Assembly (NCBI GenBank): GCA_015501605.1
Contig: JADNRZ010000032.1
Coordinates: 372,001-436,000 of the forward strand
Source: Panaeolus papilionaceus
Taxonomy: Eukaryota > Basidiomycota > Agaricomycetes > Agaricales
Direction: 5' to 3'
Length of the DNA: 64,000 nucleotides
The notes below the pieces were generated by a model. That model saw only the letters and a list, made by a program, of their open reading frames with translations. It made no database searches and was not told the origin of the DNA. The position numbers were made by a program, and so were the translations under genes. Below, one piece after another: positions 1 to 11,120 of this stretch. Position 1 is the first letter of the stretch. Each line of letters starts with the position of its first letter.

Positions 1-316
1 TTCACTCATTCTAAGCTCGAGGAACGACTTTCCGACATATTCGCATCCCATCCAATGACAGCAAGAGCATGGTCTTCTGCCAGTCTGGCAGAATCCTTGG
101 ATTGGCCACTTGATTATGCTATAACCATCACCAAACGTAGCACTATTCTTTCTGGGGACAAAGATGGTATGATAAACCTAATATATGCTTGACATCATGG
201 CTGATTTCGCCTTAGGGGATCTCAATCCGATTAGTAATTATGTTGAAGCAGGGACACCCCTGTCAATTCGCCGAGCTCAAGACAATTGGACCTCCAAAAC
301 CGAGGTGAAAACCTAA
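1..316 (+). CDS. C-terminal end of an unrecognised gene entering from the left edge
   Basis: The frame is open from base 1 to a donor after base 166 (GAT G|GTATGA), and resumes at 216 after a 49-base intron ending CTTAG, with a phase 1 to phase 1 join. It then runs to TAA at 314-316. Reading straight through the intron would hit a stop, while splicing gives about 88 coherent residues containing the stretches LEERLSDIF and WPLDYAITITKRS. I recognise no domain, and most of the gene lies outside the window. The clean splice and uninterrupted frame are the main support. Confidence 0.6.
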
Positions 317-1044
317 TACATCATTCCTTCCCATCACGCATCTTGTACTTCGACTTCGAATTTAACATATCTTAATTCTTTTGTTGGCCATCTCTTGTTC
401 CTTGTGCATTCGCCTTCATAGTACATAACCGTAACTGATTTTTCCATCCCCATCACTCTCTCGCATGCTCTTGCTCATGACTTCATATTGATGTAAGCAA
501 GAAATGTCCTCGCATCACGATAAAAATACTGACGCAAAACAATCTCAGCCTTCTGTTGCACACCTTCCGTCGAGGCTAAATAAATTATCCATGACGCTGG
601 CCAGCGCATGGCTCGCTTCCGTACAGTCAAAAAGTTTCAGTCTAAACTTTCAATATTATCATCACAAGTTTATCCCGTCGTGCCACGACAGTGTCAGCAG
701 CCGAGTCTCAAGACCAGTAGCAGACAGCCTGAGATTTATATGAATTGACTCCGGTTTGAACCAGTTTTTATGACAAGTTTCATATAAAAAAGTAGTTACC
801 TATGCAACCCCACTCTTCTCAATTCAAGTTAAGCCGCAACCAGTAAAAGTTGATTCACAATCAGGCGAGAATTCAAAGTACTTGTAATGAGAAGCAATTC
901 GCATCTCCAATTCAAAATTGGAAACTGCAATTTTGCTCACGCACTTGTGACGCACCTCGGTCCTCGACTTCCCTTTATTCCCTTTGAAGTTTGTATCATA
1001 TATGCACACATCCTTTGTTTATAATCGCAGATAAAACGTTAGAA
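317..1044. other. Gap without a supported gene
   Basis: AT-rich intergenic sequence between the gene ending at 316 and the PHD-like gene. A short open frame starts with ATG at 504 but shows no splice partners or recognisable content. It probably holds the 3' flank of the left gene and the promoter of the right one. Confidence 0.4.
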
Positions 1045-1074
1045 TGGCAGCGGACGCTAGTTTCACACCACAGC

Positions 1075-3231
1075 ATGTCAAACCCCGCAAAAGCCACAAA
1101 ACTTGAGGTTGGAGGTACTAGGAACCAGCTACAGGTATATTTGAGCTCGACCACCGTTTACGTCGCACCTCTGATGCACCATTCATTTGTCCTAGAGGGA
1201 CATTCTTTCAGGAGATGAGGATGATATTTCCGACACAAAACAGGTTTCTTCTTGTAATTTCGCAAAGTGGCAAGGGCTCATCGCCTATCCCGTCCCTTCA
1301 GTAAGGGAGAGTGGCTGGGTAGACCTAGGGTGCGTGTCCGTCCTTCAATAATTTGAAGATACCGATGTTGACAGCTCGAGTAGCAGGGATGAGCATAGGA
1401 AGTGGAAAGGACTCGCTACCTATCCCGTCCCTTCAGCAGGGGATAATGGCTGGGTAGATCTAACGTGCGTATTGTCCTTCACATGAACTGATCTCCGATG
1501 CCAATGACTGGAGCAATTGGGACAAGCAGAGTCCCTTGTTTCATGGATTTTTTGAAACAATCCCTGTAGAGCCGACCCACCATTTACCCACCTCCAAGAC
1601 AGCACAAGGATGTTTTGTTGGTCTGAATAACATAAATGTTGACATTAACAAGACCACCATTGCAGCCCTCCATTCAGGCACAGCTTCTCCAGCTTCTCTG
1701 GATCATCCCCTGCATCTTCACATTCTATCCTGCGACACTAAGGCCAATAAGGCCCATACCAAGAAGACAGCTCTTGTCCTGGACTGTCGTTGTGGATTGA
1801 CTGGTAAGGCCGACGTCCACTATACTGTTGACACATATGGAGAGACAGTCCAGTGCTCGTCCTGTCGCATGGTTTCGCACATTGCATGTCAGCGGTACGG
1901 GAGGGTCAGTCAGCCCTCCTCACACGCAACATTCGAGTGTGATCGATGTGATATAAATCACTTCTTTCCAGCGGCGAGAGAAAAAGAACGAAGGTATACT
2001 CACTTTGGTATGATGCTTTTCAATGTTCTTATCATTCCAACACAGGCAAGAGAGGCGCACGTGAAACCTTTGACAGATCGTTTTCGGTGGGCCTCGTAAT
2101 TTGTAGTCCATTCCTGAGTGTCGTCTTACTTTATTTCAGAGTTGGCTGTGGAGCACTTGCTAAGCATGGGGACTACTTTTATCCAGTTCGCTTGGTGCAG
2201 AAAATTGGTGAACGATGGACTGTTTGCTGGTGGCGTGGAAATGAGTACTCCAACGCCCCTCCTCCAGTTTTCAGTGTGCCAGAAGCGGATTTGACGGACG
2301 CATTATGGCGCAATATGTCCGCACGACGCAAAATACGTGTAAGTCCTCCCCAACCTCGTCGTCAACCTTTCCGATATTCAAGATTTAGCAGCTGGGAAAA
2401 TGGATACACACATGCGACGTTGCGTCCATTGAAGATATCCTTGCGGATCCTACAAGCGTACCTTATACGGAAGATGTAAATAACGCCCTCCTTCCACACA
2501 AGGACCTCCTTGTTAAGCTTTCTATGTACGAGTTTGAGAGCATCAAAGATAATGATGTCCCGGCGAAAAGGTGGGTTGAAGGGATGAAATTGAATCTGAG
2601 ATTGGCTACTGTACCCCATGTTGGTCAACTCTCGGTCGTTCAATGGGCCCAAGTGGCGAACTGGTTTGATACGAACATCACCTGCAGTGACCTAAAGCGC
2701 CGGCTTGACTGGTTGGGTCGATTACCGATCGCCCATGCACACACCATCTACATAGCTCATTTGATCTCAGGTGGCGTTGCACATTCGACGGACACGGATT
2801 CTCAGAGTGCGCAGCTACTTGATGCAGCTTGGAGGCTTCAAACAGCTGGTGCACCCTCACAATACTCGTTGGATACAGATGTTGATGCGCAATGTCTTTA
2901 CCGACTCGAGGAAGACATGTTTGAAATATCGAGTGACGCGGGTGCAGCTAGCATGTATCAGTGGGGGCTAGATTCGGGCCACCATCAGAGCAATTGGAAT
3001 CCATATGCAGGTTTACCATACACCAAGGAAGATGGAGATTGTGCTACAGAAGAAGACGACAAGTTCCAGGTGATTACCTTTTGCCCCATTGGAAAATATC
3101 ATTTTCTCAACAGCTTCAACCAACAGAAAGGAGCGTCCTTCGTTGAATATGTGTCACCTCAAGAACCCGCCGCCGCTGATGCACCCAAACCGAGGCCAAG
3201 GCCAAGGCCGCTTCCCAAGTGTTCGCCTTGA
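1075..3231 (+). CDS. PHD-finger-like protein with a tandemly duplicated exon
   Basis: Exons I can follow are 1212-1329, 1375-1464, 1514 to about 1992 (with a short continuation near 2046-2085), 2140-2338 and 2389-3231. The start is uncertain: ATG at 1075 joined through a donor near 1112 is possible. Exon 3 encodes a Cys/His cluster, CRCG then CSSCRMVSHIACQ then CDRCD, spaced like a PHD finger, which typically reads histone tails in the nucleus. The part after it (VGCGALAKHGDYFYPVRLV and CWWRGNEY) could be a small barrel that follows the finger. The C-terminal 280 residues are helical and acidic, ending in a short Pro-Arg repeat (PRPRPRPRP). A possible extra intron at about 3069-3125 is in phase, so it may be retained. 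The junction near 1992-2140 is the weakest part. Exons 1212-1329 and 1375-1464 carry near-identical cores. I infer a chromatin-associated role from the finger only. Confidence 0.6.
1265..1464 (+). repeat. Tandem exon duplication, 65-base cores, period 135
   Basis: Bases 1265-1329 and 1400-1464 encode the related stretches KWQGLIAYPVPS and KWKGLATYPVPS, each followed by a GWVDL motif. Both end in phase 2 at donors starting GTGCGT, and both introns go on with a GTCCTTCA stretch. The duplicated unit therefore includes the 5' part of the intron. Confidence 0.75.
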
Positions 3232-3514
3232 TGATATCGATCGTTTGTTCCTCTTTGTTCTGTTTTTTTTGTTCTGTTTTTTTTTGTGTAATGCGTGTTT
3301 TGTGAGCGAGGCGTTCAATATGCATATCTACGTTTTAAATTCAATGTGACCTGATTCTAGTTGAACGGGTTCTGTTGCTTGCCCAGTTGGATCTCATGTG
3401 GAATGAGCACTTACTTTATCTTTCGCTTTTGCGCCCTTGAATGCCATTTGACGGTCTTCCATACTTGTGTAATTACAAAGTTTATCGTTGCAGCTAAGCT
3501 AAATATATGCTACA

Positions 3515-4699
3515 CTAGTAGTAAAATTCGCGTCGCCTTAATGGTGCCACTACATACCCCTGGCCTAAAGAGTAAGGAGGGTATACCTTCACCTGTTGTT
3601 GTGGTTTTCGTCGCAGGAGTTCAGGCAAAGGAACATAAAGCCACACGGCTAGACACAACAGAAACGCGCTTGCCATAATGAACCGTTTCGTGGTGGGGCC
3701 CCTTCTTAGCGGGCGAAGGATGCTTTTCAAGAAGTTGTCTTCTTGTACTGACATAAAATCATTTCTTTCAGCTGCGAGAACGTCTCGGTCTGCCGGCGTC
3801 CCGGCATTTGGGACAGAGGATTTGCCGACGAAAAGTACACCTTCTTTGCCCTCTTTCCTTCCTCTTGTCGCGGAGATATTTGTTTGAACTTCGACCTCGC
3901 TAGTGGTAGCCTCCTGTTTTTGCCGCGAACTTTGTCCTACACTGTGGAGATGTTTGGCTCGTGAAGATAAGATATCAGCATGAGAGATAAACGATTCGTC
4001 CTCTAAATCTGCTTCCTGCTGCATTACATCGCTGCTACCTTGACACGCATCTTGGGCCTGTTTCAGCTGTGTGGCGAGGTTATCCAGGTAGATACGTGCA
4101 TTGCATGAGTCTTGTTCGGCTAGCTGCAAGTTGTGCTTGTTGGTTTTGCATTGCGTTTCCCACAGCTCACAGGTTCTCATCAACTTTTCCCGGTCTTGAG
4201 AAAATTGATGATTTTCCTTTCGTAACTCTGTTATAACCATTGCTTGCTTTGCGACAGTATCCTTTAAACACTTTATCGTTTCTGGCGATCGGTAGCATTT
4301 ATATATAAGTAAATGAGTGTTGAAAAAACGGCATTGAACCAAACCCACCTTCCTTAGACTGGATGATCTCCTGGATACGTCTCCCAGTCCGATTTTGTTG
4401 TTGTTCTAGCATCTCTACCCTTTCTACGCGCGCCAAAAGTTCTTTTTCCTTTTCCTCCTAAATATGGGTTTGATATGCTAGCTGTAAATATACTCGGCAC
4501 TATGCATATGTACCTTTTCATGACGGTACGTGTCGAATTTGGCTTGCAGGGCCATGAATTTTCCATTCCACTCTTTTTTGGCGTTGATTAGGTCGTTCGC
4601 GTGCTTGTCAAATTGCGCAAAATGATCTCCGGTAAAGCTAACCACATTCTTGTGTATGGATTCTGCGACTGAGTTGTCTGGATGTAATACATTGGCCAT
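3515..4699 (-). CDS. Coiled-coil protein with a single C-terminal membrane segment
   Basis: Three exons on the minus strand fit exactly: 4514-4699, 4349-4457 and 3515-4281, giving 353 residues. Start is ATG at 4699 (MANVLHPDN). Residues about 60-190 are rich in Glu, Lys, Leu and Gln with heptad character (for example EEKEKELLARVERVEMLE), a long coiled coil. A low-complexity Ser/Glu region follows. Near residues 299-321 lies a hydrophobic segment (FIMASAFLLCLAVWLYV) preceded by LRRGPTTKRF, and a 32-residue polar tail ends the protein. This is the layout of a tail-anchored or KASH-like protein: a cytosolic rod and a membrane anchor near the C terminus. The family is not recognised. Two SUN-domain genes lie within 14 kb, which makes a nuclear-envelope role worth considering, but that is inference. 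Confidence 0.65.
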
Positions 4700-4925
4700 C
4701 GTTTCCAGGACGAGATGAAGGGGGAGAAGGTGCCACAGCAGAAAAACGGTTTATTCAAACACATTCCCAATGAAAGCCTTTAAACAGGTCCGTTAACATT
4801 TTCTCTTCTCATTTCAATTACCTAATTGTGGTCATGAGGAAGACAGACAAACAACCTTTGTGTCCTCAGTGGCATATAATACAGATCAAGTTGATGAGCA
4901 AATTCCCGTTGCATTGTTCTAGTTC

Positions 4926-6112
4926 ATGCTATGTCTGTTATCGAGGGAAGGTTCTGGTGAGACCAACACTCTATTATGGTATAACTACATAGCTACCAAA
5001 GCGCTGAACCCCCACTCTAGGCATTGCGAAATCAGTCTTTCATCGCCCACGACGCTCCACCCACCAGTAAATCTACTCCTCCAAGGTGCCTCTTTCATTT
5101 CCAGTAAAGGATCAGTATGCAATGCCGCGAGATTGGTTCTCCTGTCAACAATCTTAGATGACAATACCATGCCACTGACCCAAAAAACTGTGATATGTTC
5201 ATTGAGAAATGTGCGTCTCATTTGCAGTTGCCACAGGTTAGCTTGACTAAAAGGAGGTCACAATGTTAGAACTTCGACATCACCCTGCAGTTCTCAATCA
5301 AGGATGAAAATCCAGCAAAGCAATATAAGCTCATCGTTGAAGGTGGCAGGTAAAGCATAAAGCACCCTCTTCTATTACACCCGATGATTCACAAGGTTTC
5401 TGCGCAGTGGTGTCGTTTCTGTCCATGGTCTTCTGAGAGAGAATATCTGTATTCCTGTCCCAGAATCTGTAAACAGAGCTGTGAATTTTGAGCTCTCGAG
5501 CAGGTCGAACACTGGCGACTTGCGTTCGAAACGATATCCAACGCTTTCTGATTTTGGGACTTACATCACTTCATTGAATCCTAGCCTTGAAAGAATTATT
5601 ACGGTGAAGGATATCGAAATAGGTGAAGGGCCTGCAGCAGGAGTGGGAGATAAGGTCTATTTGGGGTTTGTCAGTCGATTCTTAGATGGGAAGGTACACC
5701 AGTCTTCTAAAAGCGGACACAAGTCGGTAGGTGTTCTTGAGATGCTTCATGTTTCCTCGACCTTATATATATGATATCCCCGCAGTTCTCTTTTGTCGTT
5801 GGAAGAAAGCAAGAGGTAATGCAAGGTAAAGATCCTGCCTACTTCACCTGACATGTCGTAAAAGCGAATCAACTTTTGACAGGATTTTCTGACAGTGTTG
5901 TTGGAATGCAGAGCAATGGCAAGCGCATAATTTTCATTCCTCAGCACCTTGCGAGTGGCAGCTACAAAAATATGGAACCTGTGCCTAAAGGTGCAAGTTT
6001 GATCTTCAGTGAGTACACCCATTCTGTTACCGTACCCTCGCCAACCAGTGTGCTAAAGTCAAATCAACTAGCTGTAATGCTTTTGAAATTGTATCACAAA
6101 TCGTCCTTGTAA
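4926..6112 (+). CDS. Nucleoplasmin-like/FKBP-type protein, divergent and possibly inactive
   Basis: Exons 5270-5349, 5408-5726, 5786-5825 and 5883-6008 join in phase. An upstream exon ends at 5210; its start is unclear (4926 is only the limit of the open frame). The first third matches the nucleoplasmin-like N-terminal domain of nuclear FKBPs (TVICSL, then FDITLQFSIKD, then VVSVHGLL). From about residue 190 an FKBP-type prolyl isomerase domain follows (VKDIEIGEGP, DGKVHQSS, FSFVVGRKQEVMQGF, GKRIIFIPQHLA). The acidic and lysine-rich linker usual in Fpr3/Fpr4-type proteins is missing. Several positions that line the FKBP active site are changed: the Phe-Asp pair before SS is His-Gln, the Trp after the QEV motif is Phe, and the Tyr of the late YG motif is Ser. 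The last exon is ambiguous: one acceptor gives a stop at 6112, another (exon from 6059) restores an FKBP-like final strand (AFEIVSQIVLV) but then runs to 6375. Confidence 0.65.
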
Positions 6113-7054
6113 ACGCTGATGAGGCGCGCACCCATCTCCCTCCGTTTTCGCGTTTTCATACGTTTTTGGACATTCGCCGCTTACGCGCCTATGCCATGGC
6201 ATCGCGCTCACACACGCACCCTATCACGCCCGCACTGCCAACCATCTTTAAAATTTTCATAGCTCCTTTTCATTCATTTATTCAAAATCCCTATTCCATC
6301 TTTTGCTTCTTTGTTTTGCATGTCAACCCCCATCATTCCTCATTCTCTTTCTCATGTTGTAAACACATGCTGTAGTTACAATATCATTGTACTCTAGTCT
6401 ATCTCAAGAAATTGGATCATTCTTACCTCCCCAGATTTCGTGTCTGAGCTCCATTTTAGTTTCGTTTCGTCTTAGTAGTCATACTAGCCGTCGTCTGGTT
6501 CGTTCCTGGTCGTATCGCGTTGTCTCTCAGTCTGTCAACGTCGCCAGCCGTGTCTGGTTTCATTTTCTTGCTTATTCTCGTCGCCTCGTCATCCTACGTA
6601 GCCACCGTCGTTAGCTTTCGTTCTTAGTCGCCGCCGTCGTCGGTTTCTGCTCTGTAATCGCTTCGTTTCGTCTCTCAGTGTCGCCATCGCCGACCTGAAG
6701 CTCTCTCCATCGCCCTCAGCCTTTCTCTTCAACCTCAGCTCTCCGGACCCCATGTACTCGTACACGAGCACTCATTCTCATCACTCACCTTACTCACCAA
6801 CACCCTCACCCTCACATGTCGACTTACACTCACATTTTAGTTCTGTTTTTATTTCCCATTCGTCCTCCCACCGTAGCGCTCATCATCAACGCATGCCTTG
6901 GGTCTATTAATTGAAAATAATCTTTTTGTTGTATTTGATCATCGTAACTAGGAAAAGGTCTATTCATACTGCATTACTTGTGATTGAAGGTACAGATTCG
7001 AGAAAAGCAGAATGGAAAACATATGATGTGATCGCGGTCCATCCAGTGATGCGG
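6113..7054. other. Gap: pyrimidine-rich sequence, no supported gene
   Basis: From about 6400 to 6870 the + strand is rich in CGTC, TCGTC and CTCAC runs. This keeps frames open by composition only. No splice-consistent coding structure is seen. It separates the FKBP-like gene from the 3' end of the SUN-domain gene. Confidence 0.4.
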
Positions 7055-7887
7055 TCAGGAAACGGAATGTGCCCGAAGTCGATACAGACAAGTGGATGAG
7101 TGGCCCCAGTTATGTAATATCTGGACTAGTAAGCCATGCACTGCTGGGTGAGATTCTGGGGATGGAATAGCAAATGTTTGAATGTTGACATCTACATCGG
7201 TGTTGTACGTCAGATTGGCGAGCGAATATCGATCATACTTGTCATTCTCGTTGTTACTGTCCGCCTCAAACGTCATGTTTTCCTTGTGTAAAATCTGGGT
7301 CATTTGAATCATGATGCCATTTAGAGACCAAATCTCACCCTTTCTCTAAGTCCCCAAATCGACAAATATCGAGGGGCGTCTGTAGTATGACTGACAACAT
7401 ACTTCGATACATGGTCGACTGTAATGTTTGTAACCTTGATAGGGTCTTTAAAAAGAAGCGCCAGTTGGCCCTTCTGTGATTGCACACGCCAACAACTACC
7501 TGGGTTCAGGTCAGGGGACAATGCTTTGATTGGGCTAGAACCAGCTGCCGAGGGTGTAGTCATGGCCGTTATCACACTGGCACCGTTTTTCAGCAAGGCA
7601 AAGTCCTTGAGACCCGTAAAGTCTCGGTGAAGCCCAAATATGTAGCGTTCATTCTCCTGGAATACAACGGATAGACGCATGTTGCAGATATAAAGTAGGT
7701 AGACGAATAAACCGAGGATAAACGACAAGACGAAGATTGCGAGTTTTTGTCGCCTGATTGTTCTTTGCAGTTCCGAGCGAAGATTTGCTCTCTCTGACTG
7801 CGTCTCCCAAAGCTACAACAATGCGTCAGTGAGACCATCATCCAATTTGCGACGCCGTATACAGCACACCTCAGCACAGTGATTCAT
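7055..7887 (-). CDS. Short SUN-domain membrane protein
   Basis: Exons 7870-7887, 7339-7812 and 7055-7282 join in phase to 239 residues, starting at ATG 7887. A short basic N-terminal helix (RSELQRTIRRQK) precedes one membrane segment at about residues 29-47 (AIFVLSFILGLFVYLLYI). The rest is a SUN domain: DFALLKNGASVI, PGSCWRVQSQKGQLALLF, ITVDHV, DAPRYLSIWG, then VNIQTFAIP, LVQILHNWGH and a C-terminal CLYRLRAH. SUN proteins sit in the inner nuclear membrane and bind KASH-domain peptides in the perinuclear space to form LINC bridges. There is almost no linker between membrane segment and SUN domain, so this one lacks the long coiled coil of classical Sad1/UNC-84 proteins. A second, divergent SUN gene lies at 16.6 kb. 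Confidence 0.85.
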
Positions 7888-8389
7888 TGTTTGGCTTCCA
7901 AATCTCAGCTCTAAGCAGTTAGTCCTTCCCAGAGAGCGCTAAAAATAAGAGTTGTTTGGATGGTACAGAAGCTTAGGATGACGAGTGGCTTTGGAGGAAG
8001 TTGGAAGTGGACAGTGGCCTTCGTACAGGTATATTTATCATAGAGGTACCAGTAGACTTCCTTGTTTTGGTTTATTATTAATGAGTCGTACGCGTGATTG
8101 GTCCCTGTTTGTTGCTCTTGGTGCAGGGTTCAAAGGAACGAGCTGGCTCAAACTCCGATCTCCTTGAATAGTTTTTGTTCTTTGAATCGTTCTACAAATT
8201 TTCTAGTGCCCGTTTCAAAGGTTGCTAGAGAGAGGGGACGCGTACGCATCCTCCACGTGCCTTTTGTCGCGATATTGAACCTTACATGACAACGCAAAAG
8301 CCTGATGGTAATGGTTATTCCCTCGCCACAGCTTTCTTCTATTCAAGACCCAAGCTTTCAACTCTCGAGTTTCTTCGAAATTTCCCAAG
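7888..8389. promoter_or_regulatory. Shared upstream region of two divergent genes
   Basis: About 500 bases between the start of the SUN-domain gene (-) and the start of the large + strand gene at 8390. No coding signal is seen. It must hold both promoters, but I see no clear TATA box or other named site. Confidence 0.35.
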
Positions 8390-10575
8390 ATGGCTGCGAC
8401 ACCTAAAGACGACATCCAAGCTCTACAAAAGCAAATATCCTCCGTTCTGGAGAGCACTGAAACGCGTTCTTCGAACATGATCAAAGCCATCGATATGTTG
8501 CTGGAACAGCAACACTTTGCGACTAGGTCAGACCTAATTGCGTTTGGATCTAAAACACTTCCGAGAATTATCTTCGTGGGCGTCGATCTGCCACTGGACC
8601 AGAATCTGGAACCTTCATGCCGACGACTGGCTGAGGTGGATTCAGCAATCCTGGATTTAGGTCGCGACATCTGTCAATCAGAGGGGGTTGATATCGACCG
8701 GGCCATGGGAGCCATTATCTGCATCTTCCTCGAGAAGTGTCCACCTGCACCTGAGCTCAATGAATTTTCTTGCATGAAATCGGACGAAGCTGGAGTAAGC
8801 TTTCTGAATAAAGTGAGGACCCAGGTCATTGATGTCTGGAATGGGCTCACTGCATCCAGGGCAGTGAACAGCTTTTTTCTACTCGAGGCAGCTCTCCATT
8901 GTTTCACTCAGGTGAAGATCGGTTCAATGGATGCTTCAATCGGTGATGTTATTCGCGACCTTGCTTCTTCTATTTTTCCACTCTGCACAGACGTGGTTGA
9001 ATGAAGAAAGAAGGAGTGCGAGGCATTTTGGGCATCTGTGTCTCTTGAAGCAACTCAGCAGTCCGACTCACCCCTCCTCGTCGACAAGCTTCTGCGTCTG
9101 AGCCTCTTTCATTTGGCTGACAAAGATGTCCATGACGCCAGTGCTGGCTCAATAGGTCCGTTTGATTGGGTTGGGGATGCAATGGAACGAGCTCAGTCTT
9201 TACTGCAATCATGGGATATGTTCAAGGGTGACCTCGCGTGGTGTCAAGAAAATTTTCAAGGAACACGAAAAGCCCTGGCGCGTCGAATAAAGAACTTGGA
9301 CAATAAATTGGGACAATGTTCCATGGCCAACCTCTCCGTAAGTGTTATAAATTCCCTCCCATGAGCAGTGTAGTGACCTTTACCAGGAAGTTGGCTTGGA
9401 TATGCATATATTGGATGAACGATTGAAACGAATGACAGAAGAGGCTGATAAACAGGCCACGTTATGTGATGAGCTAGACAACTGGTTCCAGGAACAAGAT
9501 GCGGAGCTAAATGTTTTTAGACGTGAATTGCAAGTCCAGGAGGAGGTCATTCAGCCTACAAGTGGAATCATGGGACTGGTATTGCACCGCGTAGCAAGTG
9601 TCCATCATGTTACCGATGGTGCTAAATTGTATGGTAGTGAGGATATCAGCGCCCTTGAGGCCGATATCGTCAATTTTTGTAACTCGCATTGTTGGAACAG
9701 GCGACGAGCAGCGGCAGGCCAGGTGGGTCTTGTGTCAGTTATTCTCGATGCGGGTTGATCTTATGATGCTATTTCGGCTCTTTCCACAGATACGGGATGC
9801 CATGCCTACCAGCTGGTTCCACGAATTAGAAGGTCGCGCTGAAGCAAGGTCGTTTAACGCATCTGAGCACGACACCGAGTCGGACCTCAATGCAGAACAG
9901 AGGCTCAGCTGCAATGTAAAGTCTGAACAATGTTTGTCGTTGACGCATGGCTCACGAGTGCACAGGGAAGTGTCGCATCAACGGAGAGCCTATCCTCCAC
10001 GAGCATCGTGGAAGGGCAGTCCACTGTTGAGTGCGGGGAACAACGCAACGGTTTCGACAACCCTACAGTGAGTCATTGCGCACCAATCACTTGCCACCCT
10101 CAATATCGTTAACCTGGCATTTTATCTCTAGGAAAGTGGCGAGCAAATTTCTGTAGAGCGTGGCGTGGGTTCAGATTCCGCCGATGCGTCGAGCTCAGCT
10201 GTAGGCGCCCCAGCAGCCCAGGGAGTCATCACTATCATTGTTGAGGGGAGACGGGCTACCCGTTGTTCTGAGTCATACAAGGTTTGGTACGAGACTTGTA
10301 GTCACAAGCCTCTTCCATGCGTCCCGGACGGTGTTATACCAGATCTTTCGTCTGGTCACTTCTTCCTGAATCAAGTGACTTCGAAAGCAAAGTTCCAGCT
10401 TTGGGTGTATGATCGCAACAGTACATGGACACCGCTTCACTGGGGCCAAAAGATTGAAGAGCGGTGGGTAGTTCTCACAGACACAAAAAATCACCCTTCA
10501 CTCGTCAAGTCTTCAACATGGAAAAGATACGAAAAAATGACCCCCAAAATCATAATGTATATGTCGGAGAACTAG
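8390..10575 (+). CDS. Unnamed-family protein (gene E) with coiled coils and a KVWY-type C-terminal domain; in-frame TGA in exon 1
   Basis: Five exons fit with perfect phases: 8390-9337, 9387-9722, 9790-9915, 9966-10067 and 10132-10575, giving 651 residue positions. ATG at 8390 starts MAATPKDDIQALQKQ. The N-terminal 600 residues are mainly helical with coiled-coil stretches (IKNLDNKLGQ, LDERLKRMTEEADKQ). A Ser/Glu-rich linker follows. The last 110 residues form a compact domain with YKVWYETCS, GHFFLNQV, FQLWVYD, WTPLHWGQ and RWVVLTD, which recurs in the gene at 23.4 kb. An in-frame TGA sits at 9002-9004, inside exon 1, and the same frame then stays open for more than 330 bases with sensible sequence. 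Either a 66-base weak-donor intron (from about 8993 to 9058) removes it, or the codon is read through, or the gene is newly broken. Function is unknown. Confidence 0.6.
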
Positions 10576-11120
10576 ATACTTGGCTCCCTCCTGTGCCTGG
10601 GGCCTATGCCCTCAGGAAATTTATCTTTGTTATTGCCTTCTAACATCCTCGGTTGCATTCCATATATATATAATGTCGACTAGTCACCACCGATCTGACA
10701 TGCAGCCGCCATAAACAATGGTAATCATTCTGTTACTCATACGACCGCTATTCTGGTTGTACATGTGGTATTTGGTTTTGCACTGTAGGCTGGTACAATC
10801 AGATATAGCGTCATAATTCTAGAAAGGTAACGCAGGAGCGGTGACGGTATTGAGATTTCACCGAACGTTGGGATGAGGCTACAGTGAGGAGAATTGGACC
10901 ACATCAGTAACCTTACGATTTCGAGCGCAAGGCCCATTTTCGGAACAATGAAATTTTTTTCAAAGCGACTGTGATTGATGTCTCGAGGTTACACGATTAT
11001 TTCTACTAAAACCTACATAGAATTAAGAAAGACCAGAAGGCAAAGTCGACTGGATCACGTACAACTTGAAATTGAAACAGGGAAGATTGGAGACATACCA
11101 CAGCTCTTTTAGGCATCAGC
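10576..11120. other. Gap without a supported gene
   Basis: 3' flank of the preceding gene and ordinary intergenic sequence. I see no coding or repeat structure. Confidence 0.4.
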
